A stretch of DNA of 64,000 nt from Crambe crambe (taxonomy: Eukaryota; Porifera; Demospongiae; Poecilosclerida; Crambeidae). The notes under the pieces are model-generated. The model was not told the origin of the DNA. It saw only the letters and a program-made list of their open reading frames with translations, and made no database searches. Each line of letters opens with the position of its first letter. Within the stretch, counting starts at the first letter, position 1. Positions 10,321 to 22,609 of this stretch are shown piece by piece. A program made the translations under genes and the position numbers. The stretch covers positions 2,418,001-2,482,000 of the forward strand of contig OZ004587.1 in assembly GCA_963924555.1 (NCBI GenBank), read 5' to 3'.

Positions 10321-11841
10321 ATCAATCAATCAATCAATCAAGCAAGCAATGTAAAGCCCAAAGGGCATATGCAAAATAAACGGGGAAAAAAGAATGTCAA
10401 GTGACTGAGGGAGGCTACTCAGGTGTAACATAAAAATGATTTATAACAAGTGATAAGTCAGGTTCTGATGATGACAGAGCAGAGAGGATCCTGTCCACAT
10501 TCATGAGGGAGGAGTGAGTTGTGATATAGTGTTCAAAGTACGAATTGCCCTTCAAATCTGACACATCACATCGAGGGCAAGGGCTGGAACCATATGAGGG
10601 CCTGGTCAGCTCCCTATACAGGTTCTGTAAGGCAGTGGTGCCGACTGTGCCTCTATCCAGGGCTGCGTCCCAGAGTTTTATCCAGCTAGACTCCTTAGCA
10701 ACCGCAGCTGCTATTCTGGTACTCGTGTACTCTTGACAGGATGATAGTAGCAGTTCCATGTCTCTATTAGTCACTTCACTCTTCAGCTCAGCTTTAGAAT
10801 ACATCATCCCTAGGGTCTTCTTCACCGAACCATCCAAACCCAGACGAGATTCAAGAAACTGGGACCCCTCTATGATCTGAAGTGGAACTTCACTGGGTGT
10901 GTCTCCCATGAGATGAGTGAGAAATAGATGACCGAGGGACTCTTCATTTGTGGATGCACGTTGGATGAAGAGGAGTTTCCGCTGTAGTATGCGTGCTGTC
11001 ATTGAGGGCCACTCCAGAGCGAGTCTAGTAGCCCTGCCAGAGTGATGTCGGGGCAGTTTCAAGATTCGACGGCCGATCTCAGCTTGGAAAGATTCAAGCT
11101 TATCCAATAGAGATTCAGTCAAGTACCAGTTTTCACTCCCAAATAGCAGGACTGGGACGACACAAGTTTCGAAGATGGCTCTACCAGAGAGAGGATTTAG
11201 CTTTCCCTGGAAACCACCCATTGCTCCAAATGCAAAGAAGCTACTTCTTGCCCATCCAATTGCAGTGTCGATTGACTTGTTTGCTGACAGGTCCCAGGAC
11301 CACCAATATCCTAGGCACTTGGCAGAGGCAACTGGAGGGAGGGCCTGTTCCTTGATTGTGCAAATTGGCTCAGCAGGAGCTCTCTGGATGAGACAATCAC
11401 TACTTCACATTTAGATGCATTCAGGGATAGAGCATTTGTGGCTACAAACTCCTCCACTCTTCCAATTTGGGAGTCTAGGGTGTCCCTGCTAGTACATAGT
11501 GTCCTAATATCATCTGCATGAGCAAAGCCCCCTGCATATAACCCAGCCACACATGGACCCAGCTGGTTCTTCTCTAGATGTTGTAGGAGGGGGTCCAGTA
11601 TGAGCAGGAACAGGGTGGGGGAGAAGACCGAGCCCTGAAGGAGGCCACGCTCCATGGTGTGAGGTTCAGAGGTCTTCCCATTGAGTAGGACACAACTCTT
11701 TGGGGCCGTGTACCAGGATCTCAGCAATCTCCATGTCTTCCCCATGATACCACACTCATATGCACGTTTCAGCAAAACAGGGTATTGCACTGAGTCGTAA
11801 GCCTTTTGCAGATCGAAGAAACACAGATATGCGGTGCACAT
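10321..11841 (-). pseudogene. 5'-truncated LINE (non-LTR retrotransposon) with one frameshift
   Basis: The minus strand encodes the C-terminal part of a LINE reverse transcriptase. From 11841 downward come FFDLQKAYDSV (palm motif A), GLLQGSVFSP (motif B) and HADDI (catalytic YADD-type motif C, here HADD), followed by thumb-like sequence. The frame then changes near 11385-11395, consistent with a single-base shift, and resumes as KCLGYWWSWDLS and a 268-codon tail to 10415. The tail ends with a CPRCD...HYITTH zinc-knuckle-like motif. The 3' end has a (GATT)n-type microsatellite at 10321-10340, as in CR1/L2-like families. The upstream endonuclease and first RT motifs are missing, so it is 5' truncated and inactive. 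Confidence 0.85.
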
Positions 11842-13245
11842 TTAGCTCATGCGCATGCGCTATGTAGTCTCACTAGTCGACCCTTTACCATACCAGTAAT
11901 CGTAGAGCCATCAGGTGAGGTGGCTGTATGAATCGCTGCATTATCAATGTGTAATACGTGTATTCAGTGCTGAAACAATCAGCACTTTGAGAAATTTACA
12001 AGCTTTGCATGGATAACGTTTGCTCTGCTCTGCCATAAAATTGCTGGTAGTTCAGCAAATTATTTCTCTGCCTCTCAATCACATACTGGTCTAGCAGCAT
12101 ATTCAGTAGTTTACAATGTAAAATTCTCCTTGCATCCCATAAACCATATTTGGAGTACCTGTAGTAGGCTATGAGTAAAGTCAATTTTTTATCCATAGTT
12201 ATCCAAGAGGTTCCTGGGTATTTGATGGAGTTGAAGGTAAACAAGTGAAGGGGGAAAAAATTAATATGCTCCATGTAGGGTTAGTCTGTACTTTTACCTG
12301 TAGCAGTTTCTGTGAACAAACATCAAAAAATAATCAAGCTGGCTAATAAAAAGAAATAGCCGAAGAAAAGTTATTGTTATTCGTTCAAGCATTTGATCAG
12401 CATTTGATCTGGCATCTACACTACAGCTGAAGAGTTGATATTATGGACTTTGGTTCATGCAATGGAAAACATTTATAAGCATACGAACCCTGGGTTTGGG
12501 TTGCCAGTCAATGGCGTGTTTTGGGAGTCTGGAATACTTATAGCTAATTCATTTTAGAGACAGAGATGCACACCTATATTACGTACCTCAGGTGGTAGTC
12601 TGGCGGCACCGACCTTTTACCTCCTTTTTCTATGGCCGGCTAGACCGTGTTCGATCGTTACGGCGTCTACAATCTAGCTATAGCTACGCATTACAGATAG
12701 GAGATTAAGTTCCAGTGGTATGCCTAGTCTCGAATACCTTCTTTGGTTCTCTAGTACTTCTTTTTTTATCTTTCAATCTATGAACCTTCGATATAGTCTC
12801 GTGAGCAAGCCTGTCCCAAAGAAAAAGTAGCTATATCTTCACAAAGACATTCTGGCATCCCCTGTTCTTGACACCCCCGAATAAAATACCCTCCGGGATC
12901 TAGCTCCGGCAGCTTGCGGTTGTTAGGAGAAGACTCAAAAGTTCAACTGCACACTGCTCCTTCTTACAGAAAGGAGTAAACATTTCTTCTTAACACGGTA
13001 ATATTTAGCTAATTAGCTATCATAATAATAAATCATAAGATGCAAATGTACGTTCTAAGCTAGTGGTAGCTAGCTTTTAATATAGCTAGACCCATCATAT
13101 GTCATGCCGGTCTCTTGCTGTCTTGGAGGACAGTGGGAAGGGCAAAATAGATTGAGCAGCTGTTTGGCTCAAGAGTTAGCATAAACCATAGGTCTTTAAA
13201 GTCGAAAGCATCAAAGGCCCCAGGTAGCTAAGGACTGTCATGCCA
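11842..13245. other. Intergenic, repeat ends only
   Basis: No supported gene. At about 12240-12310 there is one end of the MITE family seen at 63029-63304 (AACAAGTGAAGGGGG then ATGTAGGGTTAGTCTG). At about 12606 TAGTCTGGCGGCACCGACC resembles the ends of the elements at 44649 and 53474. Confidence 0.5.
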
Positions 13246-13850
13246 AAAGTGGACCGGGAAAAAAATCGACCGGGGGTCCACTTTTTTCTGCCAAAAGTGG
13301 ACCTGCCTTGCCAAAAGTGGACCTGGTCCATTTTGTCAAGAAAAAAGTGGACCCGGTCCAGTTTTGGCAGGGGAAAAAAGTGGACCTGGTCTAGTTTTGC
13401 TGTCTAAATCTAAGCAGGTCCACTTTTGGCAGGGGAAAAAAGTGGACCCGGTCCAGTTTCCTGCCGAAATCCAGGCAGGTCCACTTTTGGCAGGGGAAAA
13501 AAGTGGACCCACCCGGTCCAGTTTCCTGCCGAAATCCAGGCAGGTCCACTTTTGGCAGGGGAAAAAAGTGGACCCGGTCCAGTTTCCTGCCGAAATCCAG
13601 GCAGGTCCACTTTTGGCAGGGGAAAAAAGTGGACCCGGTCCAGTTTCGCTGCCGAAATCCAGGCAGGTCCATTTTTGGCAGGGGAAAAAAGTGGACCCGG
13701 TCCAAGTTTCGCTGCCGAAATCCAGGCAGGTCCATTTTTGGCAAGGGAATAAAGTGATTTTTCTGCCAAAATCTAGGCAGGTCCATTTTTGGCAAGGGAA
13801 AAAAGTGGACCTGGTCCAGTTTTGCTGCTGAAATTTAGGCAGGTCCACTG
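13246..13850. repeat. Minisatellite of about 62-bp units, each a hairpin
   Basis: Seven to eight tandem units of about 61-65 bp from about 13370, with degenerate partial units before. Each unit carries GGTCCACTTTT, a short loop GGCAGGGGAA, then AAAAGTGGACC, i.e. an 11-bp perfect stem, joined by a spacer near CCGAAATCCAGGCA. All six frames are open for hundreds of bases because the unit lacks stops; these are artefacts. A diverged related sequence occurs at 15425-15495. Confidence 0.95.
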
Positions 13851-14299
13851 AAGATTAACCCACCCTCCTCCCAATAATCATAAGTTAATCAATTGCATAG
13901 GTTAAGTCTATTGAAGTTTGTCAAGTTATTTTTTTCCTTAAAAGGATACCTAGCTACATAGGAATATAACTGCATGCTATATAAAATTCACTTGTTGACA
14001 ATCTGGTTATTATTTACATGTAGGACAAGACCACTTTATATCAGATATGTTATTCATGTAATGTCACCATGCAGCATCTCAAGTGATATTAGACTTTACT
14101 CAAGGGTCACAAATCAAGGAGTGAACATGTGATACAAGATTACGTCATAAGTGAAATCACAATGATGATTACATAACAGTTAGTAATGATAAAAGTAATA
14201 ATTAATGTTATCCCCTCCTCCAGTTAGAGCTTGCCCCGAGCTTACTTTCTTCCATAGTAGAGGGATGGTCAGATTACTAGGGTAACTCAGATTTAAGTG
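13851..14299. other. AT-rich spacer
   Basis: No ORF, repeat or regulatory element that I can support between the minisatellite and the gypsy relic. Confidence 0.5.
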
Positions 14300-15430
14300 T
14301 ACATGAATAATATCATCTTTTGAAGTGTAGACACGTTTTCGCCGGTTGGAGTCACCTCAACAACTCAATAGGGTCCATGCCACAGACGAGACTTCCCAGA
14401 CTCTTCCTGAGGGAATCGAAATAGCACTAGACCTCCAATCTTGAACTGCATAGGAGAACATTTGTTCACCTTATTATAGTACTTTTTGCAATGTTTCTGG
14501 GCTTTCTGGATTGACTGGGTATCTCAGTGAGTTCCTGTCGCGTCGGTAGCCTGTCAGGTCAGCCCCTTCTACCTCATTAGCAGGAAGAAATGCAGCTTCA
14601 ATAGGATAGCTACCATAAAGAAGGTAAGATGGCTTCTCGCCTGTTGCCTCATGTGGGGTGTTTCAATAGGCAAGCAGGCATCCCATGTAAATACTTGTCC
14701 CACTGCTTCCCATAGACATCAACATGCTTGCATATCAGCGTCTTTAGAGTACGAGAGTACGATTAAACCTCTCGGTGAGGCCATCACACTGAAGATGGTA
14801 TGCTGTAGTATTCAATTTCGTAATTCCAAGAAGACTGCATACATCGGTCATCAGGTATATAGGATAGCTGATTGGGTCCCTTCTCCGATAGTAGACTTTC
14901 TGGAACACCACAGCATCAGTATGTCCACTATTAAACCATACAGCCTTTTGGTCAGGGATAGGGAAAACCCATGGTCATTAGAATGATATTTGATTTGATT
15001 ATTTATTTGAAGAGAATAGCTGGGTAACTTGGTACATAGCTAGCTACAGCTACAGGCAAATTTCATGAACTTCTTTTACAGAGGCCAAAAAATCTGGTAC
15101 AGATACCATAATTATACTGTGCAGTAGATTATAGTATCTATGCTGGTAGCTAGTAAGGCCATAATTAAGTAGAATCACCATGATTGCATCTAGACTCAAC
15201 TTCATACGTAGCTAGCTAAGCTAGCTATCTACAAGCATAATAAGCACCTATGAAAAATCAGGTCTTACCACGCTCTTCTTTTTCTTCTGGATGAAAAGAA
15301 CTCGATCCCTTTCTTACATTGAACATAGCTGCTTTCTCTCCAATAGCTCTCTTTTTGTCTTGACTACAGTCTGGTGGGTAGCGCTCCTCAGTTATGTATA
15401 AGCTGATATGCCCGGATAACTTTTGGTAAA
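14300..15430 (-). pseudogene. Ty3/gypsy LTR-retrotransposon integrase relic
   Basis: On the minus strand, broken frames give the integrase core in order. An AYPIPDQKAVW stretch (about 14955) is followed by LLGITKLNTTAYHLQCDGL and TERFNRTL at about 14780-14840, the region carrying the last catalytic Glu (here in DGLTERFNRTL). Then come WDKYL and PSYLLYGSYP with stops between, and a diverged C-terminal part to about 14300. Upstream on the same strand (15269-15420), ISLYITEERYPPDCSQDKK resembles the linker before the integrase zinc finger; it ends at a GTAAGA donor-like site, so it could instead be a host exon. No LTRs were recognised. Dead copy. Confidence 0.65.
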
Positions 15431-15495
15431 GGCGGTCCACTTTTTTCATGGAAAAAACTGGACCGCCGGTCCATTTTTTTCCCCGGTCCAAATTT
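15425..15495. repeat. Diverged relative of the 13.2-13.8 kb minisatellite unit
   Basis: GGTCCACTTTTTTC, CTGGACCGCCGGTCC and TTCCCCGGTCC recall the GGTCCACTTTT hairpin unit at 13246-13850, 1.6 kb away. Confidence 0.6.
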
Positions 15496-16025
15496 TTCGT
15501 GACAGGCCCAAACAGAATTCTGATGACTATAGCTAGTAAGTCAGTGTACATCAATCTTATTATTATTATAGATATCGTGTTTTTTTATGTTAGCAAGATC
15601 TTTGAACTTTCTTCTTTCTTCTTTGTCATGTAATGATTCACTGTAGCCTTCTGAGAACCAGTAGAGTCTGAAATGCCTCAATATTTTGATGACAAGATTG
15701 GTGACAGTATTAAGTTTGCTCAGCCTTAGCAGTAGCTATTTCTTGTGTGTTGGCATTGCCTGCACTTCCATCCCCCCAACAAATAAATTTATCTATCTTA
15801 GCTACCACAATAATTCTCACCTATGCTGATATCTGGCCTTCTATCTGGGGTACGTGTTGCACAATAACCTTAGCGTGCACGACTATTTTTGTTGTACATA
15901 AAATGCCATAAGTCATCCATGCCTTGAGTCACTCATGGCATTGATTTAAGTACCACAAGTATACATGGCACTGAATTAAGTCAGTGACTGAATTAGAATA
16001 ATAGACTGACTTAATTCAGTGCCAT

Positions 16026-17020
16026 GATAATGATTATAACTAAATGGGCAATTATTCAAAACTGTCAAAAGTCAAAAACAATAATAATTTGAAAAAAAAA
16101 GATTATTGTACAATCTCCAGATACAATAACTAATCTATCTTCAGAGATACTATACACAGCAAACAGATGAGGGTAGCTACTCATCACACTAATATTCCTA
16201 TCTCCTGGTGTTTTCTCCATGCATAAGTCACAGTATATATAGTGGGATAGGTGGAGGGGCTGAGCTGTTGATGGTCCAGCCAGTTATCTTCAGCAGGTTA
16301 ATCCAATTTGCCTTTCCAAGTATCATAGTTTATGGAACTGTAAATACCATTGCATTAAGAAGGCTAATTAAGCCTTCATACATTATTTGATAGCTACCTC
16401 CTTCAATACAAACTGGAACTAGATACACAACTTGAGTGGGTTGTTGTTGTTCAATGCTAAAAGACATAGCTAGCTATGGTCTTGCATACAGAAAATGTTC
16501 CTCAGATCATGATGTTGGGAAAACATTAAAGGGGGTAGTAACTGGAATGATGCATTGCAATTTATCTTCTCAATCACATTCCAAAAAGCTGTTTTTGAAA
16601 CCTGAACCAGATAGTAGCTTTGAATAGATGCTGCAATTGTATGGCTAAGTTATTACTTTAAGATATCACCCTCTCTTTTACTCTTTGCACTGCTCAAAGA
16701 CCAGTCACCTAGCTAAAACCAAGCAAAGAATCACACCCAGTTATTAATTTAAAAGATATAGCTAGCCGTTAGCTAAATTGCTGGTGATCTCTAGATCATT
16801 GTGAATAAGTCAGAAGAAAAACAGCCATATCTCGCCGGGCCAGAACCAATGTTGTATCAATAAGATAATGATGCATGATTTGGTTCACCAGATAAAGTTG
16901 TAATGAACTGTTTCACTGTCATTTTGCAGGTCACATAAAGAATCAAATATATAACCAATACAAAGAAATGGGCAAAGGGTTTGACCAAGAAAGGAGTTAA
17001 CCTAAATGAAAACTGGGCTA
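16026..17020. other. No gene supported
   Basis: AT-rich sequence inside the inverted repeat pair. Short frames only, without splice structure or recognisable motifs. Confidence 0.4.
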
Positions 17021-17038
17021 ATATGCTAGCATACGTAA

Positions 17039-17147
17039 CTGGAATAGCAGCATAATAGGACTTCTGAATCACTGGAATAGCAGCATAATAGGCTAAATAG
17101 GACTTCTGAATCACTGGAATAGCAGCATAATAGGCTGAATAATAGGC
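17039..17147. repeat. Short tandem repeat, three units
   Basis: CTGGAATAGCAGCATAATAG occurs three times, the first two followed by (..)GGACTTCTGAATCA. Unit length is about 38-46 bp. Confidence 0.85.
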
Positions 17148-17164
17148 TGCAGTCATAGTTATAC

Positions 17165-17320
17165 AGGGATGTATCCACAGAATTTTGAGTGGTCTGGTGT
17201 GCTTGTACGAAGATTTTTGGATGGACATTTTATCTGCTTGAGTCATGGTGCTTTATAGGTGTGGATAATAAAAGTGGTCCGGTGAAAACCGGACCAACCA
17301 GAGTGGTGGATACACCCCTA
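17165..17320. repeat. Small hAT-like MITE
   Basis: Ends AGGGATGTATCCAC and GTGGATACACCCCT form a terminal inverted repeat of about 14 bp. The interior has a GTCCGGTGAAAACCGGAC palindrome. About 155 bp, non-coding. Confidence 0.6.
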
Positions 17321-17669
17321 GCTGTTATAGCTACTATAACCTCACTCCTCCCTAGTTCTTCCCTGACTGTCAGATACTGATATGTGCATTCTGATTTTTT
17401 TTTTCAAGAGTTGATCACATACTAAGTAGAAAAAAACAGGCAATAAGTCATGATATTTTTTTTTTACATCACTGAGTGAAGCTGTCAAGGCAATAATTAT
17501 TATTTTGTAGCAAGTTAACGGGTGAAAGGTCAGGAAGCACAACTCTACTCTCTCACTAGTGTCCCAAGTCAAAGCTGGAAGGCCATAACCTGATGAAAGA
17601 TAGGAAACATTTCCATAATTATGACCTAACTGCTTTTTGTCAGTTATTAATACAGATGATAGATGTACA

Positions 17670-18010
17670 CGAGTCTCATCTCTGTCTGCAATCAAGGCTT
17701 GCCGCTACAGTAGAAAGCTATTATAAAAGACGTGTTCTTAGATTGCATGGTAAAGATCGTCAACATGGAGACAGTAGTCTAGTACAATTAGATTTTAAGC
17801 TGACCATCGATGATAGATTAAGCTGACCATAGGAGCTGACTAGATACTCACATAATGCCTGTACACACTGCTGCTTAGCAGAGTCTCATCTCTGTCTGCA
17901 ATCAAGGCTTGCCGCTACTACAGGATAAAGCTAAAGCACTCTTCTTGCACGTGTTCCGTGACGTGTTCTTAAATTGAAGATTGTCAACATGGAGACGGTA
18001 GTACAATTTC
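17670..18010. repeat. Diverged tandem duplication
   Basis: GAGTCTCATCTCTGTCTGCA and the following AATCAAGGCTTGCCGCTAC occur at 17671 and 17881. Further shared blocks (CGTGTTCTTA, TCAACATGGAGAC) follow each. Confidence 0.8.
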
Positions 18011-18059
18011 AGATCTGATGCGCAGTCCAAAACGAAGTAGAGTTAGGCGCTCTAAGTTA

Positions 18060-18800
18060 AGAACGAAGTTGCTTTACAGAGGACATTGCCCACCTACAAG
18101 AAGATCTCGACTCCTTGAACAAATGGAGCTTACAATGGAAACTGAAATTTAAGGAATCTAAATGCGTCCATATGAGAATAGGTGGTGAATAGCACCTACC
18201 CAGTCAAACCATAAGGATCTGGGAGTACTAATTTCATCTGATCAGACATGGAGTGATCATATAAGACATATCACAGCAAGAGCATATTATTATACCTTTT
18301 CTTCAATAAACTCTATACACGAAAAGAAGATGTTATACATATCCCTTGTGAGTGGTCAGATCTCAGCTGGTGTACTGCTCAGAAATATGGAAGCCTTGCT
18401 ATAGAAAGGATATCGAGAAACTTGAAAAGGTTCAGAGGCGGTCAACAAAATTTATACTCGATGACTATGAGATGGATTACAAGAAGAGACTGACCAAGTT
18501 AAACCTGCTACCACTAATGTACATGTTAGACCTGAGAGACAATGTTTTGTGTAAAGAGTTTGAAGGAGCCAACTGTAGACTTCAACATTCGTGAATACAT
18601 CTCGTTCAGGATCAGCAAACAAGATCGGGCCTGCATAAGAAATGAATATTACAAGATCCAAAAAGAATACATGTAGGAATTTCTACTTTAACCGTATCGC
18701 TAGGAACTAGAACAAGCTGCCCCAACTTAACATTTTCATTCCTTTTCATTGTGCAAGTCATGATGTAAAGTATTGTGAAGCAATAATAAATTTTTTAAAA
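18060..18800 (+). pseudogene. LINE reverse transcriptase 3' relic
   Basis: Plus-strand broken frames give the end of a non-LTR reverse transcriptase: LDSLNKWSLQWKLKFKESKC (thumb region), KDLGVLISSDQTWSDHI, and then YCSEIWKPCYRKDIEKLEKV with QRRSTKF and LTKLNLLPLMYMLDLRD, the typical conserved 3' block. The sequence ends near AATAATAAATTTTTTAAAAA. The palm motifs are missing. It lies inside the 15.9-19.2 kb inverted repeat pair and is a different family from the LINE at 10.3 kb. Confidence 0.8.
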
Positions 18801-19502
18801 AGATCCGTGATGGCAACGAAGCCCTGAGGTACTCAGGGAAGAAATGCGCTTTGATTATTTACATTTTATTCAGTATGTGCACAGAGCTTTGTTTTCTTGC
18901 TGATCCCCAAAAGGATTCGGATCAGCAAGAAAATGAAACAGTGTGTGTATTGGGACAAAATGGTGTGCTGTAAACACTTTCATTTTTACAGTGTTATTCT
19001 CATGACATTCTATTATTCTAATTACCAGGGACCTACTCTGACTTAAAAAGCTGCCATTTAATGAGAATACTTCTTATATTGGCATGGAATTAAGCCACTG
19101 ACTTAATTCAGTGCCATGTATACTCGTGGTATGTTTGACTTAAATCAATGCAATGAGTGACTCAAGGCATGGATGACTTAATTCAATGCCATGAATAACT
19201 CAAGGCATTTTTACTACTTTTATGTCAAGTTCTGCATGCATAACCGCGAGGTGTACGTGACGCATACGGGTCGCAAAAGAGTACCTCGCAGGGGCGGATT
19301 CAGAGAAGGCTCGACTCGTCTCGTACGAGCCCCCTTTCCTGTCAACTCCGACGTCCGAGACAGTAACTGAACTCAACGGCTTAACAAGCTCTAAATCAAA
19401 CACATCATAAACAAGCTCACGTGGGAACACGTTGTAATTATTATTGTAGTCATTTTTTTTGATAGAGCTAGAGGGATTCGTTTAACTTTCAAGCTGCTAG
19501 CT

Positions 19503-22053
19503 ATGTCACAAAGCAAATTGAGCAGTTTTTTCAGGCAAGTTTAACGATTAACGCACTAGGCTAGCTAAGTTTAGTACAGCATGCTAGCTGCTTTATTATC
19601 CTGCTGCTCAAGAAACGAAGTAGAGCAGAGTCTGAAGGTCTAGAACTCGAAGTCTATTCTACTGTTGAGCCTGAAGGATCAACTTCAAGTGGTGCTATCC
19701 AGATTGCATCTGGAATCAGTGTGGATTCTTCATCCATTCCACTAACATCCTCCTGTAGTGTGTCCCCCATGGAATCTCCTACTGTGCATGACACTTCTCC
19801 ATCTTCCTGCACTTTATCTCCTATCCCATGTTCTTCTCCGCTTAGCTCTTCCTCTATTCTGCCCTCACCTCCTGCCTCTTTTCCTATTCAACCTTCTTTT
19901 AGTAATGTGAGCCTTGATATAACTAAAATTGACGATATCGGTATGTTATTACACTCAATGGATCAAAATATCATAAAAAACTTGTCTCCTAAACAAAAGT
20001 ATTCTCTTATGATTAATCATTTTAAACCTGATATTAATTATAAATTTCCTAGTCGGTATGCTGATGGTTGTAATAGGTCTTGCCAATATAAGTACTTTAT
20101 TGATAATCCTTGGTTTGTTTATAGTAAGATGGAAGATGGTATTTTTTGCTTACCTTGTGTTCTTTTTGCTTCAAGACAAAATCTGGGACAGTTTGTATGT
20201 GAAAAGTTTAACTCTTGGAGTAAGAAAACAAGAAAGTTTGCTGAGCATAATTCACATGAATATCATAAGCTTGCTGTAGTTAGAATGGAAGCTTTGAAAT
20301 CTTCTATTACTCAACCTGAAACCTCGATTGAGAATCGACTGAAACAAGTTACTGAGACTGAAATTGCTAATAATAGGTATATAATTAAGTCCATAGCAGA
20401 TGCCGTACTGTTTTGTGGCAAGCAGTGTATAGCTTTACGAGGACATAGAGATGATAGCACTGCTGATTCACAGTCTTATAACAAGGGCAATTTTCTTGCA
20501 CTTTTGGAATATAGTGTAAGGTCAGGCAATGTTTCATTGGCAAAGCATTTGAAGGATGCTGGTAAAAATGCAATGTACACTAGCAAGACCATTCAAAATG
20601 AAATCATTGAATGTATAGGTGACCACATCAGGGATGGAATTATAAGTGAAATTAAAGAAGCTAAATGGTTTTCTATATTATGTGACGAAGTGACAGATGT
20701 TGCTATCAAGGAACAAATGTCTGTAGTTTTACGATTTATTGATAGCAGTTGTAGTATTCGAGAAGAGTTTATGGATTTTGTGTACACAGAAAGAATAACT
20801 GGAGAAGTATTGGCTGCTAAGCTCAAAGAAACTATAGCTAAATATGGTATAGATTTCCAGGATTGTCGGGGTCAGGGGTACGATGGTGCCTCTAATATAT
20901 CATGCATCACCGGTGTCCAAGGACGTTTAGTGGCAGAGAATCCCAAGGCTACTTACATGCATTGTAATTCTCATATATTGAACCTTTGTATAGTACGAGC
21001 ATGTAACTTACCATCTATTCGAAACATGAACTCAACTGTTACTGAAACGGCTTACTTTTTCAGTAACAGTGCTAAAAGGCAAGCTTTTTTTGAGAAGGTA
21101 GTCAATAAGCAGGCTACTACTGTTAAAGTTAAAGATCTGTGTAGAACTAGGTGGATTTATAGGCATGAAGCATATGAAAATTTTTTCCTACTATTTAAAT
21201 TCCTAATAATTACCATGGAAGCAATTGTTTCTCGTGATGATGAATATGGAGAAATGAATTGGGATAATAATGCTCTAGTAGCTGCAAATGGGTTACTGAA
21301 GATGTACAATTCATTTTCTTTCATAGTGTCCTTCGTTATAACTATGAATATCATGAGAATTATCAAACCGATTAGCATATCCGTTCTGATGATGCATTGT
21401 TACATGCATGGTATTTGCATGCTGAAAAGGTAGCTAGTGAAGTGAATGTTGCTCCACAGGTCCCTAGAACAACAGGTCGACAATGTCATCGTGAGAATAC
21501 AGAACATGATTCTGTGGAAGAGTATTACCGAAGGTGTATAGTACTTCCTTTATTAGATAATTTAATTCAACAAATGAATGAAAGATTTAGTCAAACTCAA
21601 ATAACAGCATCAAAATTACTTCATCTTATATCTTCTATAGTTTGTACTCACTCTGAAATATCTTTGGAAGAAGTGGCTTCTTTTTATGATAGTCATTTGC
21701 CTAATTCTGCACTTGCATCTACAGAGGCATGGAGGTGGAGGGCAAAGTGGCAAGCAGAAGATGCTGAAAGAAGGCCATCAACTCTTGAAAAAGCACTGAA
21801 ACAGTGTGACAGAGATTACTTTCCCAACATTTACACTCTTTTGTGCATTGCTTGTACGCTCCCAGTCACATCTTGTGAAAACGAAAGAGCTAACAGCACC
21901 CTGAAAAATCTCAAAACATTTCTTCGTAGCACCATGGGACAAGAAAGGTTATCGTCTTTAACCCTCATGCATATCCACTATCATAAATCAGTTGATCTTG
22001 ACAATGTAGTTGACAGGTTTAAACTAAAATCAAATAGGAGAATTGCTCTGTAA
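19503..22053 (+). CDS. hAT transposase, TTF zinc finger / DUF4371 / hAT dimerisation type, one frame break
   Basis: A likely first exon (19503-19538) encodes MSQSKLSSFFRQ and joins in phase 0, across a 74-nt intron with a weak GTTTAA donor, to 19613. From there a frame stays open to 21433. Domains follow the ZMYM1-like hAT order: basic KKRSRAE stretch, Ser/Pro-rich linker, TTF-type zinc finger (DGCNRSC ... FCLPC, about 20060-20160), DUF4371 with RGHRDDS, first catalytic Asp in LCDEVTD (about 20684), second in GYDGASN (about 20882). The frame breaks near 21330-21395 and a stretch of perhaps 20-30 residues seems lost. It then continues in another frame to 22053 with EYYRRCIVLP, the AEKVASEVNVAPQVPRTTGR segment and a hAT C-terminal dimerisation region (SCENERANSTLKNLK). 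Expected activity: cut-and-paste transposition; this copy is probably inactive. The start choice is inferred from the splice-compatible PIP-box exon. Confidence 0.85.
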
Positions 22054-22330
22054 CTTTTATCACAGTTCATTTTTCAGTCATTGTTTCTCTAATCAGAGAG
22101 TGCGGTAGCACTCTCTATGTAGGGATGACTCGGACGGCCGCGCGCGCCGCCTATAGACTAATACTAAAGTGAAATTCTAGTTCTCCCACTTAGACCTAAC
22201 AAAAGCTACTGTGAATGATTATCCAGCCTACTAGAGCCTACTACAATGTGCAGACCAAGTTTCAGGACCAGGGAGCTTACCGTTTCAGAAATACGGCAAG
22301 CAGGTAAATCGCTATATTCTTCTTCTTCTC

Positions 22331-22365
<35 letters not shown>

Positions 22366-22609
22366 TTAGACAACCATATCTCTCGAACCACTCAAGCTAC
22401 AGCCATGATTTCTGGACAAATCCACTCCAAATTCTACCAACTACGATCTTTTCTACTCGTTGATCCTCGAAAGAGTCGATGAAAAAGGAGACACTATGGA
22501 GCACAGCACTCGACTAATTCAATTAGGAAGCCATCTTTTCTATAATACGCATGCGCATGTATTTGATATCCAATTATTCGAAATTATAATATTACTCAGC
22601 TGTCTCTAG

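Larger units (their letters stand above)
15900..19206. repeat. Inverted repeat pair (about 100-bp arms) enclosing 3.1 kb
   Basis: The left arm (15902-15998) with CATGCCTTGAGTCACTCAT, AAGTATACATGGCACTG and AATTAAGTCAGTGACT is matched in reverse complement at 19084-19180. Both arms also contain short internal palindromes built from GGCACTGAATTAAGTCAGT. The inside includes a LINE relic and MITEs, so this may be an old non-autonomous transposon or an inversion pair. No encoded transposase is seen inside. Confidence 0.6.

Noticed and set aside
13336-13848. Long overlapping ORFs in all frames
   Set aside because: They are translations of the 62-bp minisatellite, which lacks stops; no start, splice or domain support.
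22206-22482. ORFs with poly-Asn or poly-Leu
   Set aside because: Produced by an (ATT)n microsatellite inside the compound repeat; the same at 56468-56693.
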